Shown here: in pieces, positions 18,963 to 28,180 of the stretch | Position numbering within the stretch: position 1 is the first letter of the stretch | Layout: each line of letters begins with the position of its first letter | DNA from: Actinomycetes bacterium | GTDB lineage: Bacteria > Actinomycetota > Thermoleophilia > Solirubrobacterales > JACPNS01 | DNA length: 64,000 nt | Assembly: GCA_023404495.1 (NCBI GenBank) | Contig: JAEYBE010000004.1 | Coordinates: 1 to 64,000 of the forward strand | Direction of reading: 5' to 3' | Program-made: the position numbers and the translations under genes | Notes under the pieces: generated by a model | Told to the model about the DNA's origin: nothing | Databases searched by the model: none | What the model saw: only the letters and a program-made list of their open reading frames with translations

Positions 18963-19652
18963 TTGAGCGCTAACCCTCGCGCCAGCGAGCTTTTCGCAAC
19001 CAAGCAGGTCCTGCCGTCGATCCTCTCGGCCGACTTCGCCAAGCTTGGCGAAGACGTCGCGTTGGTGATGGAGGCGGGCGCGAAGGTGATCCACGTCGAC
19101 GTGATGGACGGACACTTCGTCCCGCCGATCACGATCGGGCCGCTGATAGTTGAGGCGCTGGCAGGCCAGGTGCACTCGGCAGGTGGCGTGCTCGACGTCC
19201 ACCTGATGATCGAAAACCCGGACCGCCACGTCGACGCGTTCACCGCCGCCGGGGCGGACGCCGTGAGCTTTCACGTGGAGGCGACGGCGCACGTCAATCG
19301 GGTCGCCAGTCAGATTCGCGAGGGCGGGGCGCTTGCCGGCATAGTGCTCAACCCCGGAACGCCCGTGGAGGCGATCTCAGCGGCCGCCGACGCTGTCGAC
19401 TACGCACTCTGCATGAGCGTCAACCCGGGCTGGGGCGGTCAGCCATTCATTCCTGAGTCTGTTGAGCGCCTTGCGGCGATGCGCGCGATGCTGCCAGACG
19501 GTGTCGCGCTTGAGGTCGATGGCGGGGTCTCTGCCGCAACCGCCGGCGACGTCTCTGCTGCCGGCGCAAACCTCTTCGTCGCGGGGAGCGCCGTCTTTGG
19601 CGCGGATGATCCCGCGGCAACCTTCCGCGCGATCAGCGACGCAGTCGGCTAG
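18963..19652 (+). CDS. rpe: Ribulose-phosphate 3-epimerase
   Basis: Interconverts ribulose 5-phosphate and xylulose 5-phosphate in the pentose phosphate pathway. It has 229 residues with LPSILSADFAKLGED, HVDVMDGHFVPPITIGP, HLMIENPDRHV, the catalytic-loop MSVNPGWGGQPFIPES, and EVDGGVSAAT. The TTG start has a well-placed AGGAG (18951-18955) 7 nt upstream, which overlaps the stop of the preceding zinc-ribbon gene. A palindromic element follows before the convergent minus-strand operon. Confidence 0.95.
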   Translation: MSANPRASELFATKQVLPSILSADFAKLGEDVALVMEAGAKVIHVDVMDGHFVPPITIGPLIVEALAGQVHSAGGVLDVHLMIENPDRHVDAFTAAGADAVSFHVEATAHVNRVASQIREGGALAGIVLNPGTPVEAISAAADAVDYALCMSVNPGWGGQPFIPESVERLAAMRAMLPDGVALEVDGGVSAATAGDVSAAGANLFVAGSAVFGADDPAATFRAISDAVG

Positions 19653-19659
19653 GCGGTTT

Positions 19660-19718
19660 CAAGCCAAGAATCTTCCATCAGGCGACCCCTCGGGGTCGGC
19701 TCATGGAAGATTTGCCGC
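19660..19718. repeat. Intergenic palindromic element E4
   Basis: Outer arms AATCTTCCAT (19669-19678) and ATGGAAGATT (19703-19712) enclose an inner stem CGACCCC (19683-19689) / GGGGTCG (19692-19698). The left flank CAAGCCAAGAATCT (19660-19673) is identical over 14 nt to that of E5 (24393-24406), and the right flank GATTTGCCGC resembles the E1, E2 and E5 right flanks. It sits between the convergent rpe and a minus-strand operon, so it may also act as a two-way terminator. Confidence 0.7.
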
Positions 19719-19729
19719 GTGTCTGCGCG

Positions 19730-19924
19730 CTAGTCGATGAGATCGAAGAATCCGCCCCACCAGTAGTACGCGAGGACGATCAGCGCCAGCAGCGCCACGA
19801 ACCCCGCCGGCGCAAAGCCGAGTGCAGCGATCCCCACGGACACAGCCAGCACCACCACGGCGCCGAGCAGCACCGCCGTGTGAAACGGGTTGAGTCGTCC
19901 GAGAATCTTCTTGACGCGGGTCAC
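19730..19924 (-). CDS. Small two-helix membrane protein
   Basis: 64 residues from a GTG at 19924 that overlaps the flippase stop by 4 nt (GTGA). A basic N terminus (VTRVKKILGRLNPF) is followed by two hydrophobic segments, about residues 17-37 and 39-57, and an acidic end FFDLID. Position as the last gene of the GT2-methyltransferase-flippase operon suggests a helper role at the membrane, but no family is recognised. A longer start at 19942 would overlap the flippase by 22 nt. Confidence 0.65.
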   Translation of the reverse strand: MTRVKKILGRLNPFHTAVLLGAVVVLAVSVGIAALGFAPAGFVALLALIVLAYYWWGGFFDLID

Positions 19925-21300
19925 TGTCGCGGCGTCGCCCACTGGTAGAGCACAAACAGCATCGCGAACAGCATCAGCGAAGTCACCGGGTAGCCGATCG
20001 CCACGCGCTCAAGCGGATCGGCGACGAACCCGCCGTACTCCCAGACGACAAAGAACACCGTGGCAATCAGCCAGCACGCCACCGCGATCCCAGTCTTGCG
20101 GGCGGCGAGTGCGGTCTGATTGAGCGTTGCGGCGCAGAGGTAGATCCCCATACCGACCGTCACGGCCACCAGATCGGCGCGGTCGAAGACGTACTTCTTG
20201 CCGAAGACGATCTGCATGATCTCCGGGCCGGCGACGAGCATCACCAATGCTGCCACCACCGCAAATCCGGCGATCGCCAGCAGCGTCACGCGCACGCTGT
20301 GTCGATACGTCTTGAAGTCTTCATCGGCGTGCAGTCGCGAAAGATGCGGCAGCAGGCTCGTTGCGACGGACTGGAAGAGCTGCATCGGCGCGCGTGCGAT
20401 CACCAACAGATTGATCACCGCGGCCGCGGCGAAGGCCCCGCCGGCCGTGCGGTTGGTGGCGAAGGTTGCGACGTTCAAGATGGCTTGTTCGCAGGCCATG
20501 ATCACCAGAGCCGCGATCGCAAAGCCGCCGCCCTCGGTCAACGTGAAATCCGCCTTCTCGATGCTCCCGCCGCCGGCAGCGGCGTCGAGCACCCGCTCGC
20601 CCTCGACGGCCTCTTCGGCCGCTTCGGCCGGCGTGCGCGTGTCGAGTGCCTGTTGCTGGGCGGAGCGTTTGCGGCCCACGAGCGCCAGCGGAACAACGAA
20701 CAGGCTGATCACCGGACCGGCGAGGATTCCCATCGCGATCACGTCCTGCCCCGACGCGAGCCCGAGCACGACGGCCAGCGGGAACATGAAGCGCACGAGC
20801 GATTCGATCAGCACGAGCAGCCCATAGAGGCCGAAGCGCTGATTGCCGGCGAGCAGCCCGCGGCCGAAATAGCTCACGGCATAGGCGAGCACCGCGGCGA
20901 ACATGATCCAGAAGAGCGTCTCGCTGCCGTGCAGCAGGTCGTCGGTGATCTGCGTCTTGAACGCCAGCGCCAGCGCCGCAAACAGCAGCCCCAACCCGAG
21001 CTGGATCGTCGCCGCAATCCGCAGCGGCCGAGCAAGTTCCTGATCGCGCGCGCGCCGCTCGGCGATCGTGCGCGCCATCAGCTGTTCGATCGGCCGGTAG
21101 AAGATCGGTGTGATCAGGAAGACCGCCGACCAGAGCAGGCCGATCTGTCCGTACTGCTCGCGCGGCAGGGAGTGAGAGGCCAGCGAGAGGTAGAGAAACG
21201 TGACCAGTCCGGTCACGCCGATGCCGACGGTCAGGAGCGCGGCACCGCGCCCGTAGTCGGAGGTCTTGGATCCGCCGTCTGCCGCGGGGTTAGCGGACAT
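19921..21300 (-). CDS. Polysaccharide/lipid-linked oligosaccharide flippase (MOP superfamily)
   Basis: An integral membrane protein of 459 residues with many hydrophobic helices, an early RPIEQLMARTIAERRARDQE loop, and a GRGLLAGNQRFGLYGLL stretch typical of Wzx/MATE-like exporters. A long polar insertion rich in Ala and Glu (about residues 210-255) lies in the middle. It overlaps the upstream methyltransferase gene by 11 nt. With the GT2 and methyltransferase genes it suggests assembly and export of a decorated surface glycan or glycolipid. The substrate is unknown. Confidence 0.8.
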   Translation of the reverse strand: MSANPAADGGSKTSDYGRGAALLTVGIGVTGLVTFLYLSLASHSLPREQYGQIGLLWSAVFLITPIFYRPIEQLMARTIAERRARDQELARPLRIAATIQLGLGLLFAALALAFKTQITDDLLHGSETLFWIMFAAVLAYAVSYFGRGLLAGNQRFGLYGLLVLIESLVRFMFPLAVVLGLASGQDVIAMGILAGPVISLFVVPLALVGRKRSAQQQALDTRTPAEAAEEAVEGERVLDAAAGGGSIEKADFTLTEGGGFAIAALVIMACEQAILNVATFATNRTAGGAFAAAAVINLLVIARAPMQLFQSVATSLLPHLSRLHADEDFKTYRHSVRVTLLAIAGFAVVAALVMLVAGPEIMQIVFGKKYVFDRADLVAVTVGMGIYLCAATLNQTALAARKTGIAVACWLIATVFFVVWEYGGFVADPLERVAIGYPVTSLMLFAMLFVLYQWATPRQ

Positions 21301-21994
21301 CGACGAGCAGCATCGTCCACGGGAACGGCGACTTCGCCTCGACGACCTTGCCGATCGCCGAAAGTTCCTTGACGAACGCGCGCTTGGACCAGTGGTTCAC
21401 GTGCCCGGGGGTGTTGCCGAGGTCCTTCCAGTAGGCGCCGCGCGCCATGTTCAGCCCGCGCCAGAGCGGCTCTCGCGGAACCGAGACAAGTACGTACTTG
21501 CTGGCGACGCGGCCCATCTCGGCGATCGTGCTGGCGGGCTCGGGCACATGCTCGAGCACCTCGATCGCGCTGGCCATCTCAAACTCATTGTCGGCAAACG
21601 GGAGGGTGGTGGCCTCGAGCACGCGGTACTCAAGGTTGTCGCGCTTGCGGTGCTCCCAGGCTGCCTGTAGTTCGGGCTCGTCGAGGTCGATGCCGACGAT
21701 CCGGCCGTCGCCCAGGCGCTCGGCCCACTTGTGCGTGAGCACGCCTTCGCCGCAGCCGACATCGAGAATCGAGTTGGGGGAGGCCTGCTTCCAGAGGTCG
21801 TCGAGCGTGTCCTCGAAGCCGGCCATCATCTTCTTGACCAGTGGGTTCTTCGACCCGTACTTGTCGTACGTGTTACCGGTGACGACGTCGGTTGCGTCAG
21901 CGTCGCCGGGCCGCGCCGCCTTGTGCAGGTCGTCGAGGTGGGTCTTGCCGACGTGGGTGGCGGCTTGGGTCGGGTTCTCGGTCGTGTCGCTCAA
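21290..21994 (-). CDS. Class I SAM-dependent methyltransferase
   Basis: 234 residues with motif I ILDVGCGEGVLTHKW, motif II acidic residues in RIVGIDLDEPEL, and post-motif FEMASAIEVLEHVPEP. This is the Methyltransf_11/UbiE-like pattern. The C-terminal half has WRGLNMARGAYWKDLGNTPGHVNHWS, seen in methyltransferases beside glycosyltransferases. Its start overlaps the GT2 stop by ATGA and its end overlaps the flippase start. It probably methylates a sugar or lipid intermediate; the target is inferred only from the neighbourhood. Confidence 0.8.
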   Translation of the reverse strand: MSDTTENPTQAATHVGKTHLDDLHKAARPGDADATDVVTGNTYDKYGSKNPLVKKMMAGFEDTLDDLWKQASPNSILDVGCGEGVLTHKWAERLGDGRIVGIDLDEPELQAAWEHRKRDNLEYRVLEATTLPFADNEFEMASAIEVLEHVPEPASTIAEMGRVASKYVLVSVPREPLWRGLNMARGAYWKDLGNTPGHVNHWSKRAFVKELSAIGKVVEAKSPFPWTMLLVDVR

Positions 21995-23049
21995 AGCTCC
22001 AGCGCCTCTCGTTCTTCGGTCTTTCCCGTGGCGTCGCCAGAGTCGGCGCCGGTGGTCTTGTGGTGGGTGCTGCCGGGCTGGCCGGGCTCGTAGTGCGAAG
22101 GTGCGACTCCGAGCTTGAGCTCGACGCGGCGGGTGCTCTCGAGCATGCGCTGCGTGAGCGTGCGTTGGGCGGCAAGCAGGTCACCGATCACGCCAAGCGC
22201 GCCGAGCAGCAGCGCGGCCATCATCAGCACGGCACCGAGGATCAGCGACTGCACGTGACCGGCGCCTTCTCCTTGGGCGTAGGCGACGATGAAGCGGACC
22301 CAGATCGCGCCGGCGATCAGGCCGCAGACGATTGCCGCAGTCATGAAGACGCGCAGCGGCTCGTACATCGCGTAGATGCGACCGATCGAAACCGTGTTGC
22401 GGCGGATGTAGGCCCACATCGACGGGAAGAGACGCGACTCGCGCATCTTCTCGTTGGTGCGCACCGGGACGTGGGTCGTGGCGATCAGCGTCTTGCCGGC
22501 CAGGATGATCGTCTCAAGCGTGTAGGTGAACTTGCTGACGACCTGCATGCGCAGCGCGGCCTCGCGGTTGTATGCGCGAAACCCGGAAGTCGTGTCTTCA
22601 ATGCCGGTCTCCGATGCGCGGCGCACGACGGCGCTGCCGAGCTTCTGCAGCCGGACCTTGAGGGCCGAGAAGTGCTCGATCGTGTGGACCTGGCGGTCAC
22701 CCACGACCATGTCGGCGTCGCCCGCGAGGATCGGCGCGGTCAGGTTGCCGATGTCGCCGGCGTAGTACTGGTTGTCGGCGTCGGTGTTGACGATCACGTC
22801 GGCGCCGAGCTTGAGGCAGGCGTCAAGACCGGCCTGGAAGGCGACCGCGAGGCCCTTGTTGTCGGTCAGTCGGATGATGTGGTCAACGCCGTGCTCTTTG
22901 GCGACCTCGACGGTGCGGTCGGTTGAACCGTCGTCGATCACGAGCCATTCGACCTCATCGAAGCCTTCGACCTGGCGTGGCAGGTCGGCGATCGTGATCG
23001 GAAGGGTCTCTTCCTCGTTCAGGCAGGGGATCTGGATGATCAGTTTCAT
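21991..23049 (-). CDS. Family 2 glycosyltransferase with C-terminal membrane helices
   Basis: 352 residues. The GT-A domain begins IIQIPCLNEEETLPITI, then VIDDGSTDRT and the DxD-type NTDADNQY motif. Two hydrophobic helices lie near the C terminus (about residues 235-310), as in DPM1/GtrB-like polyprenyl-phosphate sugar transferases. A charged tail follows. It is the first gene of the minus-strand glycan operon. TATTCA (23062-23057) lies 7 nt upstream of the ATG, matching the leaderless pattern. The donor sugar is not determinable. Confidence 0.85.
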   Translation of the reverse strand: MKLIIQIPCLNEEETLPITIADLPRQVEGFDEVEWLVIDDGSTDRTVEVAKEHGVDHIIRLTDNKGLAVAFQAGLDACLKLGADVIVNTDADNQYYAGDIGNLTAPILAGDADMVVGDRQVHTIEHFSALKVRLQKLGSAVVRRASETGIEDTTSGFRAYNREAALRMQVVSKFTYTLETIILAGKTLIATTHVPVRTNEKMRESRLFPSMWAYIRRNTVSIGRIYAMYEPLRVFMTAAIVCGLIAGAIWVRFIVAYAQGEGAGHVQSLILGAVLMMAALLLGALGVIGDLLAAQRTLTQRMLESTRRVELKLGVAPSHYEPGQPGSTHHKTTGADSGDATGKTEEREALEL

Positions 23050-23239
23050 CTTGCGGTGAATATCTCGCCCAATGTTGCTGCAGCCCGTGGGCGTAAGGGA
23101 GGTGGGGGTGTGAATGCGCGCACAAGTGGGCGCGCGAAGCCGCGATCTTATCCGTTCTCTACACCGGATCGACGCGTGGGGTTACCAATTGCCTTGCGGG
23201 GATTGTGGGACTACTCTCGGCTGAGAGGGAGCAGGAAGC

Positions 23240-24373
23240 TTGACCACTCACACGATCACCGACGCCGACCAGGCACACCTACGCCGCACACTTGAGCTGG
23301 CCGAACGCGGCCGCGGCCGCACGAGCCCCAATCCGGTGGTCGGCGCCGTTGTCGTCAGCGCCGACGGCGAGGTGATCGGCGAGGGCTATCACCACGTCCT
23401 GGGCGGCCCGCACGCCGAGCGGGTGGCGATCGAATCTTGCAGCAAGGACACGACCGGCGGGACGATCTACGTATCGCTCGAACCTTGCGCGCACACCGGC
23501 AAGCAGCCGCCGTGCACCGATGCGATCGTCGAGGCCGGCCTCGCGCGGGTCGTATACGCGTCCGACGATCCGACCGAGAAGGCGTCTGGCCGCGGTCCGG
23601 GGATGCTGCGCGACGAAGGCATCGAGGTGGTCGCCGCTCAGGGCGAGATCGCCGCCGCGGCGCGGATGATCAATCAGCCGTTTCGCAAACACGCGAAGAC
23701 CGGACGCCCGCATGTTTTGTTCAAGAGCGCCCAGACGCTCGATGGCAAGGTCGCAACCGCCTCCGGAGACTCGCAGTGGATTTCTTCTGAGGAGAGCCGT
23801 CAGCTGGCGCACCGCTTTCGCGCCGAGTGCGACGCGATCGCCGTCGGGATAGGTACGGCGCTGGCCGACGACCCGATGCTCACCGCGCGTGTCGAAGACG
23901 CGCCCGAAGAGCGCCACCCGCTCCGCGTGGTCTTCGATTCCGAGGCCCGTCTACCGCTTGACAGCGCGCTCGTGCAGTCGGCCCGCGAGGTGCCAGTGAT
24001 CGTTGTGGCCTCCCGCGCCGCGCCGCGCGAGGCGCTCGCTTCGCTCGAGGCAGTCGGGGTCGACGTGATCGTCGCATCCGGCGAGAACGAGGCGGCCCGC
24101 GTGGTCAGCGCGCTCAACGAGCTGGGGCAGCGCGAGATCCAGTCGCTGCTGCTTGAGGGCGGCCCGCACCTTGCCGGTGCATTCTTCGAGGCAGGCGAAG
24201 TCGACTGGATGACGCTCTTCCTCGCCCCGATCGTGCTCGGCGGCAAGCAGGCTCGCGCAGCGGTCGAGGGCTCGGGCGTCGAGAAGGTCGCAGACGCCTA
24301 CCGCGCCCTGCGCGTACAAAGCGACCGCATCGGCGAGGATCTGCTGATCAGCGCCTTCATGCGCGAGTGGTGA
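23240..24373 (+). CDS. ribD: Bifunctional riboflavin biosynthesis deaminase/reductase RibD
   Basis: Deaminates the pyrimidine product of GTP cyclohydrolase II and then reduces the ribosyl chain. The deaminase zinc site is HAERVAI (near residue 58) plus SLEPCAHTGKQPPC (near 80-93). The reductase domain begins around residue 150 (RPHVLFKSAQTLDGKVA) and includes LLLEGGPHLAGAF. It has 377 residues. The TTG start has GGGAGCAGGAAG just upstream. The 190-nt upstream gap holds no FMN riboswitch that I can recognise. It heads the rib genes. Confidence 0.95.
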   Translation: MTTHTITDADQAHLRRTLELAERGRGRTSPNPVVGAVVVSADGEVIGEGYHHVLGGPHAERVAIESCSKDTTGGTIYVSLEPCAHTGKQPPCTDAIVEAGLARVVYASDDPTEKASGRGPGMLRDEGIEVVAAQGEIAAAARMINQPFRKHAKTGRPHVLFKSAQTLDGKVATASGDSQWISSEESRQLAHRFRAECDAIAVGIGTALADDPMLTARVEDAPEERHPLRVVFDSEARLPLDSALVQSAREVPVIVVASRAAPREALASLEAVGVDVIVASGENEAARVVSALNELGQREIQSLLLEGGPHLAGAFFEAGEVDWMTLFLAPIVLGGKQARAAVEGSGVEKVADAYRALRVQSDRIGEDLLISAFMREW

Positions 24374-24392
24374 CCGCCGCGCTCCGCATAAC

Positions 24393-24450
24393 CAAGCCAA
24401 GAATCTGCGCAAGTCTGCGCTTTCAGAGGAGACTTGCGCAGGATTGCCGC
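24393..24450. repeat. Intergenic palindromic element E5
   Basis: An 11-bp stem TGCGCAAGTCT (24406-24416) / AGACTTGCGCA (24430-24440) with a 13-nt loop. The left flank CAAGCCAAGAATCT (24393-24406) is shared exactly with E4 and the right flank is GGATTGCCGC (24441-24450). It lies between ribD and ribE, inside what would otherwise be one operon, 38 nt before the ribE -10-like hexamer. Confidence 0.7.
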
Positions 24451-24478
24451 TTGGATGCGCGGCCGACCTATGTCGCAA

Positions 24479-24484
24479 TAGGCT
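24479..24484 (+). promoter_or_regulatory. TAGGCT -10-like hexamer of ribE
   Basis: TAGGCT lies 7 nt before ATG 24492. It implies an internal, leaderless promoter for ribE-ribBA-ribH separate from ribD. No -35 match at 16-19 nt. Confidence 0.45.
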
Positions 24485-24491
24485 TCTGAGC

Positions 24492-25082
24492 ATGTTCACT
24501 GGCCTGATTGAGCACAGCGGCACGATCGCGCGCGTCGACGAGAACGCCGACGGAGCGCGGATCGAGATCGCCACGGATCTGGCGCCCACCCTCTCGCTCG
24601 GCGACTCGGTGGCGGTCAACGGTGTCTGCCTTACGGCGGCCAGCATCAGCGACACGAGTTTCACCGCGGATGTGATGCACGAGTCGCTGCGTCGCACCGC
24701 GCTCGGTGCGCTTGGCGCGAACGATCAGGTCAATCTTGAGCTGCCGCTGGCGGTCGGAGATCGCCTCGACGGGCACATCGTCCAAGGCCACGTCGACGGC
24801 GTCGGCGAAGTCATCCAGACCAGCGATGACGGCTTCTCGCGCATCCTGCGCATCAAGACACCGGGCGATCTGGCCAAGTACGTCGTCGAGAAGGGCTCGA
24901 TCACGATCGATGGCGTGAGCCTCACGGTCAGCGCGGTCGGCGATGACTGGCTCGAAGTGTCGCTCATTCCCGAGACCCAGCAACGGACTACCCTCGGAGA
25001 TCTGCAGACCGGCGAACACGTGAACCTCGAGGCCGACATTCTGGCCAAGCACGTCGAGCGTCTGCTGAGCCACCCCACCTAG
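24492..25082 (+). CDS. ribE: Riboflavin synthase alpha subunit
   Basis: Dismutates two 6,7-dimethyl-8-ribityllumazines to riboflavin. 196 residues made of two lumazine-binding repeats. The first begins MFTGLIEHSGTI and contains VNGVCLTA; the second contains HIVQGHVDGVGEV and ITIDGVSLTV. The order ribE-ribBA-ribH follows. The in-frame start at 24444 lies in the palindromic element and is rejected in favour of MFTGLIE, the conserved family N terminus. Confidence 0.95.
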   Translation: MFTGLIEHSGTIARVDENADGARIEIATDLAPTLSLGDSVAVNGVCLTAASISDTSFTADVMHESLRRTALGALGANDQVNLELPLAVGDRLDGHIVQGHVDGVGEVIQTSDDGFSRILRIKTPGDLAKYVVEKGSITIDGVSLTVSAVGDDWLEVSLIPETQQRTTLGDLQTGEHVNLEADILAKHVERLLSHPT

Positions 25083-25098
25083 GTAGAGAAGGCAGGCC

Positions 25099-26382
25099 AT
25101 GCCTGACGCAAAACCCCCATTCAGTTCGGTCGAGGACGCCCTCGAGGACTACAAGCAGGGCAAGATGGTGATCGTCTGCGACGACGAGGACCGCGAAAAC
25201 GAAGGCGATCTGACGCTGGCGGCCGAGTTCGCCACACCAGAGGCGATCAACTTCATGGCCAAGGAAGGGCGCGGCCTGATCTGCCTGGCGCTCAGCCCTG
25301 AGCGCTGCGAAGAGCTCGGCCTGAACCTGATGGCGTTGAAGAACGAGTCGGGTTTCGGCACCGCTTTCACGGTTTCGATTGAGGCGCGCGACGGCGTCAC
25401 CACCGGCATCAGCGCCGCCGACCGTGCCCGCACGATCCAGGTTGCGGTCGATCCTGAGTCGAGCCCGCGCGACCTTGTGCAGCCCGGCCATGTGTTTCCG
25501 CTGAAGGCCAAACCCGGCGGCGTGCTCGAGCGCACCGGTCAGACCGAAGCGGCAGTCGATCTCGGGCGTCTGGCAGGCCTCACCCCAGCCGGCGTGATCT
25601 GCGAGATCATGAACGAGGACGGCACGATGGCCCGCGTCGACGACCTCGTCGAGTACTCCAAGAAGCACGACCTGAAGATGATCACGGTCGCCCAGCTGAT
25701 CGAATACCGCCGCCGCCACGACAAGCTGGTCGAGCGCGTTGCCGAGGCGAAGATGCCGACGGACTTCGGCGAGTTCAACGTGGTTGGATACCGCGCGCTG
25801 GTCGACGGAAGCCATCACGTCGCGCTCGTCAAGGGCGACGTGCAGGGTGAGGAAGACGTGCTCGTGCGCGTCCATTCCGAGTGCCTGACCGGCGACGTCT
25901 TCCACTCGATGCGCTGCGACTGCGGCATGCAGCTACACCTGGCTCTGGCCCAGATCGAGCGTGAAGGCAAGGGCGTGTTGCTCTACCTCGCGCAGGAGGG
26001 CCGCGGCATCGGCTTGCTCAACAAGCTCAAGGCATACGCGCTGCAAGACCAGGGGCGCGACACTGTCGAGGCCAATCTCGAACTCGGCCTGCCCGCCGAC
26101 CTGCGCGACTACGGCACCGGCGCCCAGATGCTCGTGGACCTCGGTCTGACCAGCATTCGGATCATGACCAACAACCCGAAGAAGATCATCGGCCTCCAGG
26201 GCTACGGACTGTCTGTCACCGCACAAGTGCCGATCGAGACCGACCCCAACGAGCACAATCTCGACTACCTGCGCACCAAGCGCGACCGCATGGAGCACGC
26301 GCTGCACCACCAGGGTCTGAACTTCGACGAAGAGATGATCCAGCAGGAACAAGAGCGCGACCGCGAAAAAGCCGAGTCATGA
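25099..26382 (+). CDS. ribBA: Bifunctional 3,4-dihydroxy-2-butanone 4-phosphate synthase / GTP cyclohydrolase II
   Basis: Supplies both starting branches of riboflavin synthesis. The RibB half (about residues 1-205) shows [21 protein letters not shown] and [20 protein letters not shown]. The RibA half (about 218-400) has [18 protein letters not shown] with the zinc cysteines, and [20 protein letters not shown]. Both halves look catalytically complete. It has 427 residues and a charged C-terminal tail. The start is 16 nt after ribE and its stop overlaps ribH (ATGA). Confidence 0.97.
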   Translation: MPDAKPPFSSVEDALEDYKQGKMVIVCDDEDRENEGDLTLAAEFATPEAINFMAKEGRGLICLALSPERCEELGLNLMALKNESGFGTAFTVSIEARDGVTTGISAADRARTIQVAVDPESSPRDLVQPGHVFPLKAKPGGVLERTGQTEAAVDLGRLAGLTPAGVICEIMNEDGTMARVDDLVEYSKKHDLKMITVAQLIEYRRRHDKLVERVAEAKMPTDFGEFNVVGYRALVDGSHHVALVKGDVQGEEDVLVRVHSECLTGDVFHSMRCDCGMQLHLALAQIEREGKGVLLYLAQEGRGIGLLNKLKAYALQDQGRDTVEANLELGLPADLRDYGTGAQMLVDLGLTSIRIMTNNPKKIIGLQGYGLSVTAQVPIETDPNEHNLDYLRTKRDRMEHALHHQGLNFDEEMIQQEQERDREKAES

Positions 26383-26837
26383 GCGATGTCACCGAGACCG
26401 GCCGCTGGGCGATCGTCGTCGGCGACTTCTACAAGGATCTCGCCGAACGCCTGATCAGCGGTGCCGACGAAGCCTTCAACGCCGCCGGCGTGAAGCCCGG
26501 AAACGTCGACAAGTTCACCGTGCCGGGTGCGTTCGAACTGCCGCTTGCGGCGATGTACTTGGCGGAGACCGGCAACTACGACGGGATTGCCTGTCTGGGC
26601 GCGGTGATCCGCGGCGAGACCGACCACTACGACTTCGTCTGTGCTGAAGCCGCGCGCGGCATCCAGGACGTGCAGCTGGACACCGGTGTGCCCTGCGCCT
26701 TCGGCGTGCTCACCGTGGACAACATGGACCAGGCGCTCGCCCGCAGCGGCGGCGGCAAGCGTGACCAGGGCGCGCACGCCGTTGAGGCGATCATCCACAT
26801 GGCCCGGCTGCGCGACACGGTTGCGGTCTCCGACTAG
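26379..26837 (+). CDS. ribH: 6,7-dimethyl-8-ribityllumazine synthase
   Basis: Joins the RibB and RibD products into lumazine. 152 residues with [28 protein letters not shown] (active-site His region) and [18 protein letters not shown]. The ATG overlaps the ribBA stop by 4 nt, so all later steps are translationally linked. The N-terminal substrate loop reads [11 protein letters not shown], an accepted variant of the family pattern. Confidence 0.95.
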   Translation: MSDVTETGRWAIVVGDFYKDLAERLISGADEAFNAAGVKPGNVDKFTVPGAFELPLAAMYLAETGNYDGIACLGAVIRGETDHYDFVCAEAARGIQDVQLDTGVPCAFGVLTVDNMDQALARSGGGKRDQGAHAVEAIIHMARLRDTVAVSD

Positions 26838-26869
26838 CGAACACCGAGCCGCTACCATCACCCACCGTT

Positions 26870-27061
26870 ATGGCGAAAGTTTGTGTTTCATGCGGCCGTG
26901 GGCCGTCGTTCGGACAGTCGCGCAGCCACTCGATGGTGGCCACCAAGCGCCGCTTCGACCCGAACCTGCAGAAGATCCGCATCGTGAAGGGCAACAGCTC
27001 TTCCCGCGAGTACGTCTGCACGCGCTGCATCAAGGCCGGCAAGATCGTCAAGGCCGTTTAG
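26870..27061 (+). CDS. rpmB: 50S ribosomal protein L28
   Basis: 63 residues with two Cys pairs, CVSC near the N terminus and CTRC near the C terminus, so this is the zinc-binding (C+) form. The start MAKVCVSCGRGPSFGQ is typical. ATG 26870 lies 11 nt after TACCAT (26853-26858), the same layout as rpmF and the rplS upstream ATG. No Shine-Dalgarno site is seen. It probably forms its own transcription unit after ribH. Confidence 0.95.
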   Translation: MAKVCVSCGRGPSFGQSRSHSMVATKRRFDPNLQKIRIVKGNSSSREYVCTRCIKAGKIVKAV

Positions 27062-27205
27062 CGCCGCCTGACGCTCCAAGCCGTCCAGCCTTTCACAACG
27101 ATCTTTGGACACCGGTAGCGACGGTCAGCCGCGCATGCCGTTAGATTTCGCACGAGTAACTTCGCCGGAGTCGGAATCCGGCTGCATAGAAAGGTCACCC
27201 CACAC

Positions 27206-28129
27206 ATGACTGACAGCAACTCCGCCAGGGCTGCGCGACTGCGCGTCCTGATCGGCGCGATCGCCCTGGTCCTGCTCGCGTCGGTTCTCGCCGGCTGCGG
27301 CGACGACGACAAGACTTCGGACTCCGGTGCGACGGCAGAGACTGCCTCAATCGCCGGCGTCTTCAACCAGGCGGCTGCCGACAAGGTGCCCCAGGAGATC
27401 AAGGACAAGGGCACGATTGTCGTTGCTACCGACGCGTCGTATGCGCCCAACGAGTTCTTCGACGAGGACGGCAAGACGATCATCGGAACCGACGCCGATC
27501 TCGCCAAGGCGATTGGCAAGACGCTCGGCCTTGAGGTCGAGCTGAAGAACGCGACATTCGACTCGATCATCCCCGGCCTTGCTGCCGGCAAGTACGACAT
27601 CGCGCTCTCGTCCTTCACGGACACCAAGGAACGCGAGCAGACGGTCGACATGGTCACCTACCTGACCGCAGGCACCGGCTTCTACACGACTGCCGACAAC
27701 CCGACTGAGGTCGAGACCGTCGCCGATCTCTGCGGCAAGAAGGTCGCGGTGCAGAAGGGGACGGTGCAGCAGGACGATGTCGAGGCGCAGTCCAAGAAGT
27801 GCGACCAGCCGATCGATCTGCAGGTCTTCACGCAGCAGACCGACGTCGACCTCGCGTTGACGTCGGGCAAGGCGCAGGTTGCGATGGCCGACTCTCCGGT
27901 CGCGCAGTACGCGGTCAAGCAGTCTGAGGGCAAGCTCAAGTCGACCGGGAAGGACTACGACTCGGCTCCCTATGGCGTCGCGGTCAACAAGGACTCCGGT
28001 ATGACCGAAGCGGTCCAGGCCGCGGTCCAGACGCTGATCGACAACGGCACCTACGCGGCGATCCTGGAGAAGTGGGGCCTCACCTCCGGCGCAATCGAAG
28101 AGTCGAAGATCAACGACGGCGTCGAGTAG
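27206..28129 (+). CDS. Polar amino-acid ABC transporter, substrate-binding lipoprotein
   Basis: 307 residues. A lipoprotein signal ends in the lipobox LAGC (Cys31), followed by an acidic linker GDDDKTSDSG. The family 3 solute-binding domain starts GTIVVATDASYAPNEFFDEDG and contains the typical GTDADLAKAIGKTLGLE and KYDIALSSFTDTKER. AAAGG-like bases (GAAAGG) lie about 12 nt before the ATG. It is the first gene of a three-gene importer. Glutamine, glutamate or basic amino acids are plausible ligands, but sequence alone does not decide. Confidence 0.9.
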   Translation: MTDSNSARAARLRVLIGAIALVLLASVLAGCGDDDKTSDSGATAETASIAGVFNQAAADKVPQEIKDKGTIVVATDASYAPNEFFDEDGKTIIGTDADLAKAIGKTLGLEVELKNATFDSIIPGLAAGKYDIALSSFTDTKEREQTVDMVTYLTAGTGFYTTADNPTEVETVADLCGKKVAVQKGTVQQDDVEAQSKKCDQPIDLQVFTQQTDVDLALTSGKAQVAMADSPVAQYAVKQSEGKLKSTGKDYDSAPYGVAVNKDSGMTEAVQAAVQTLIDNGTYAAILEKWGLTSGAIEESKINDGVE

Positions 28130-28180
28130 CCCGGCGCGACCGACCTGAATGACGGCATCCACCGGCACCGACCTCCGAGC

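Noticed and set aside
23050..23239. Possible FMN riboswitch before ribD
   Set aside because: None of the conserved FMN aptamer elements could be found by eye in the 190-nt gap.
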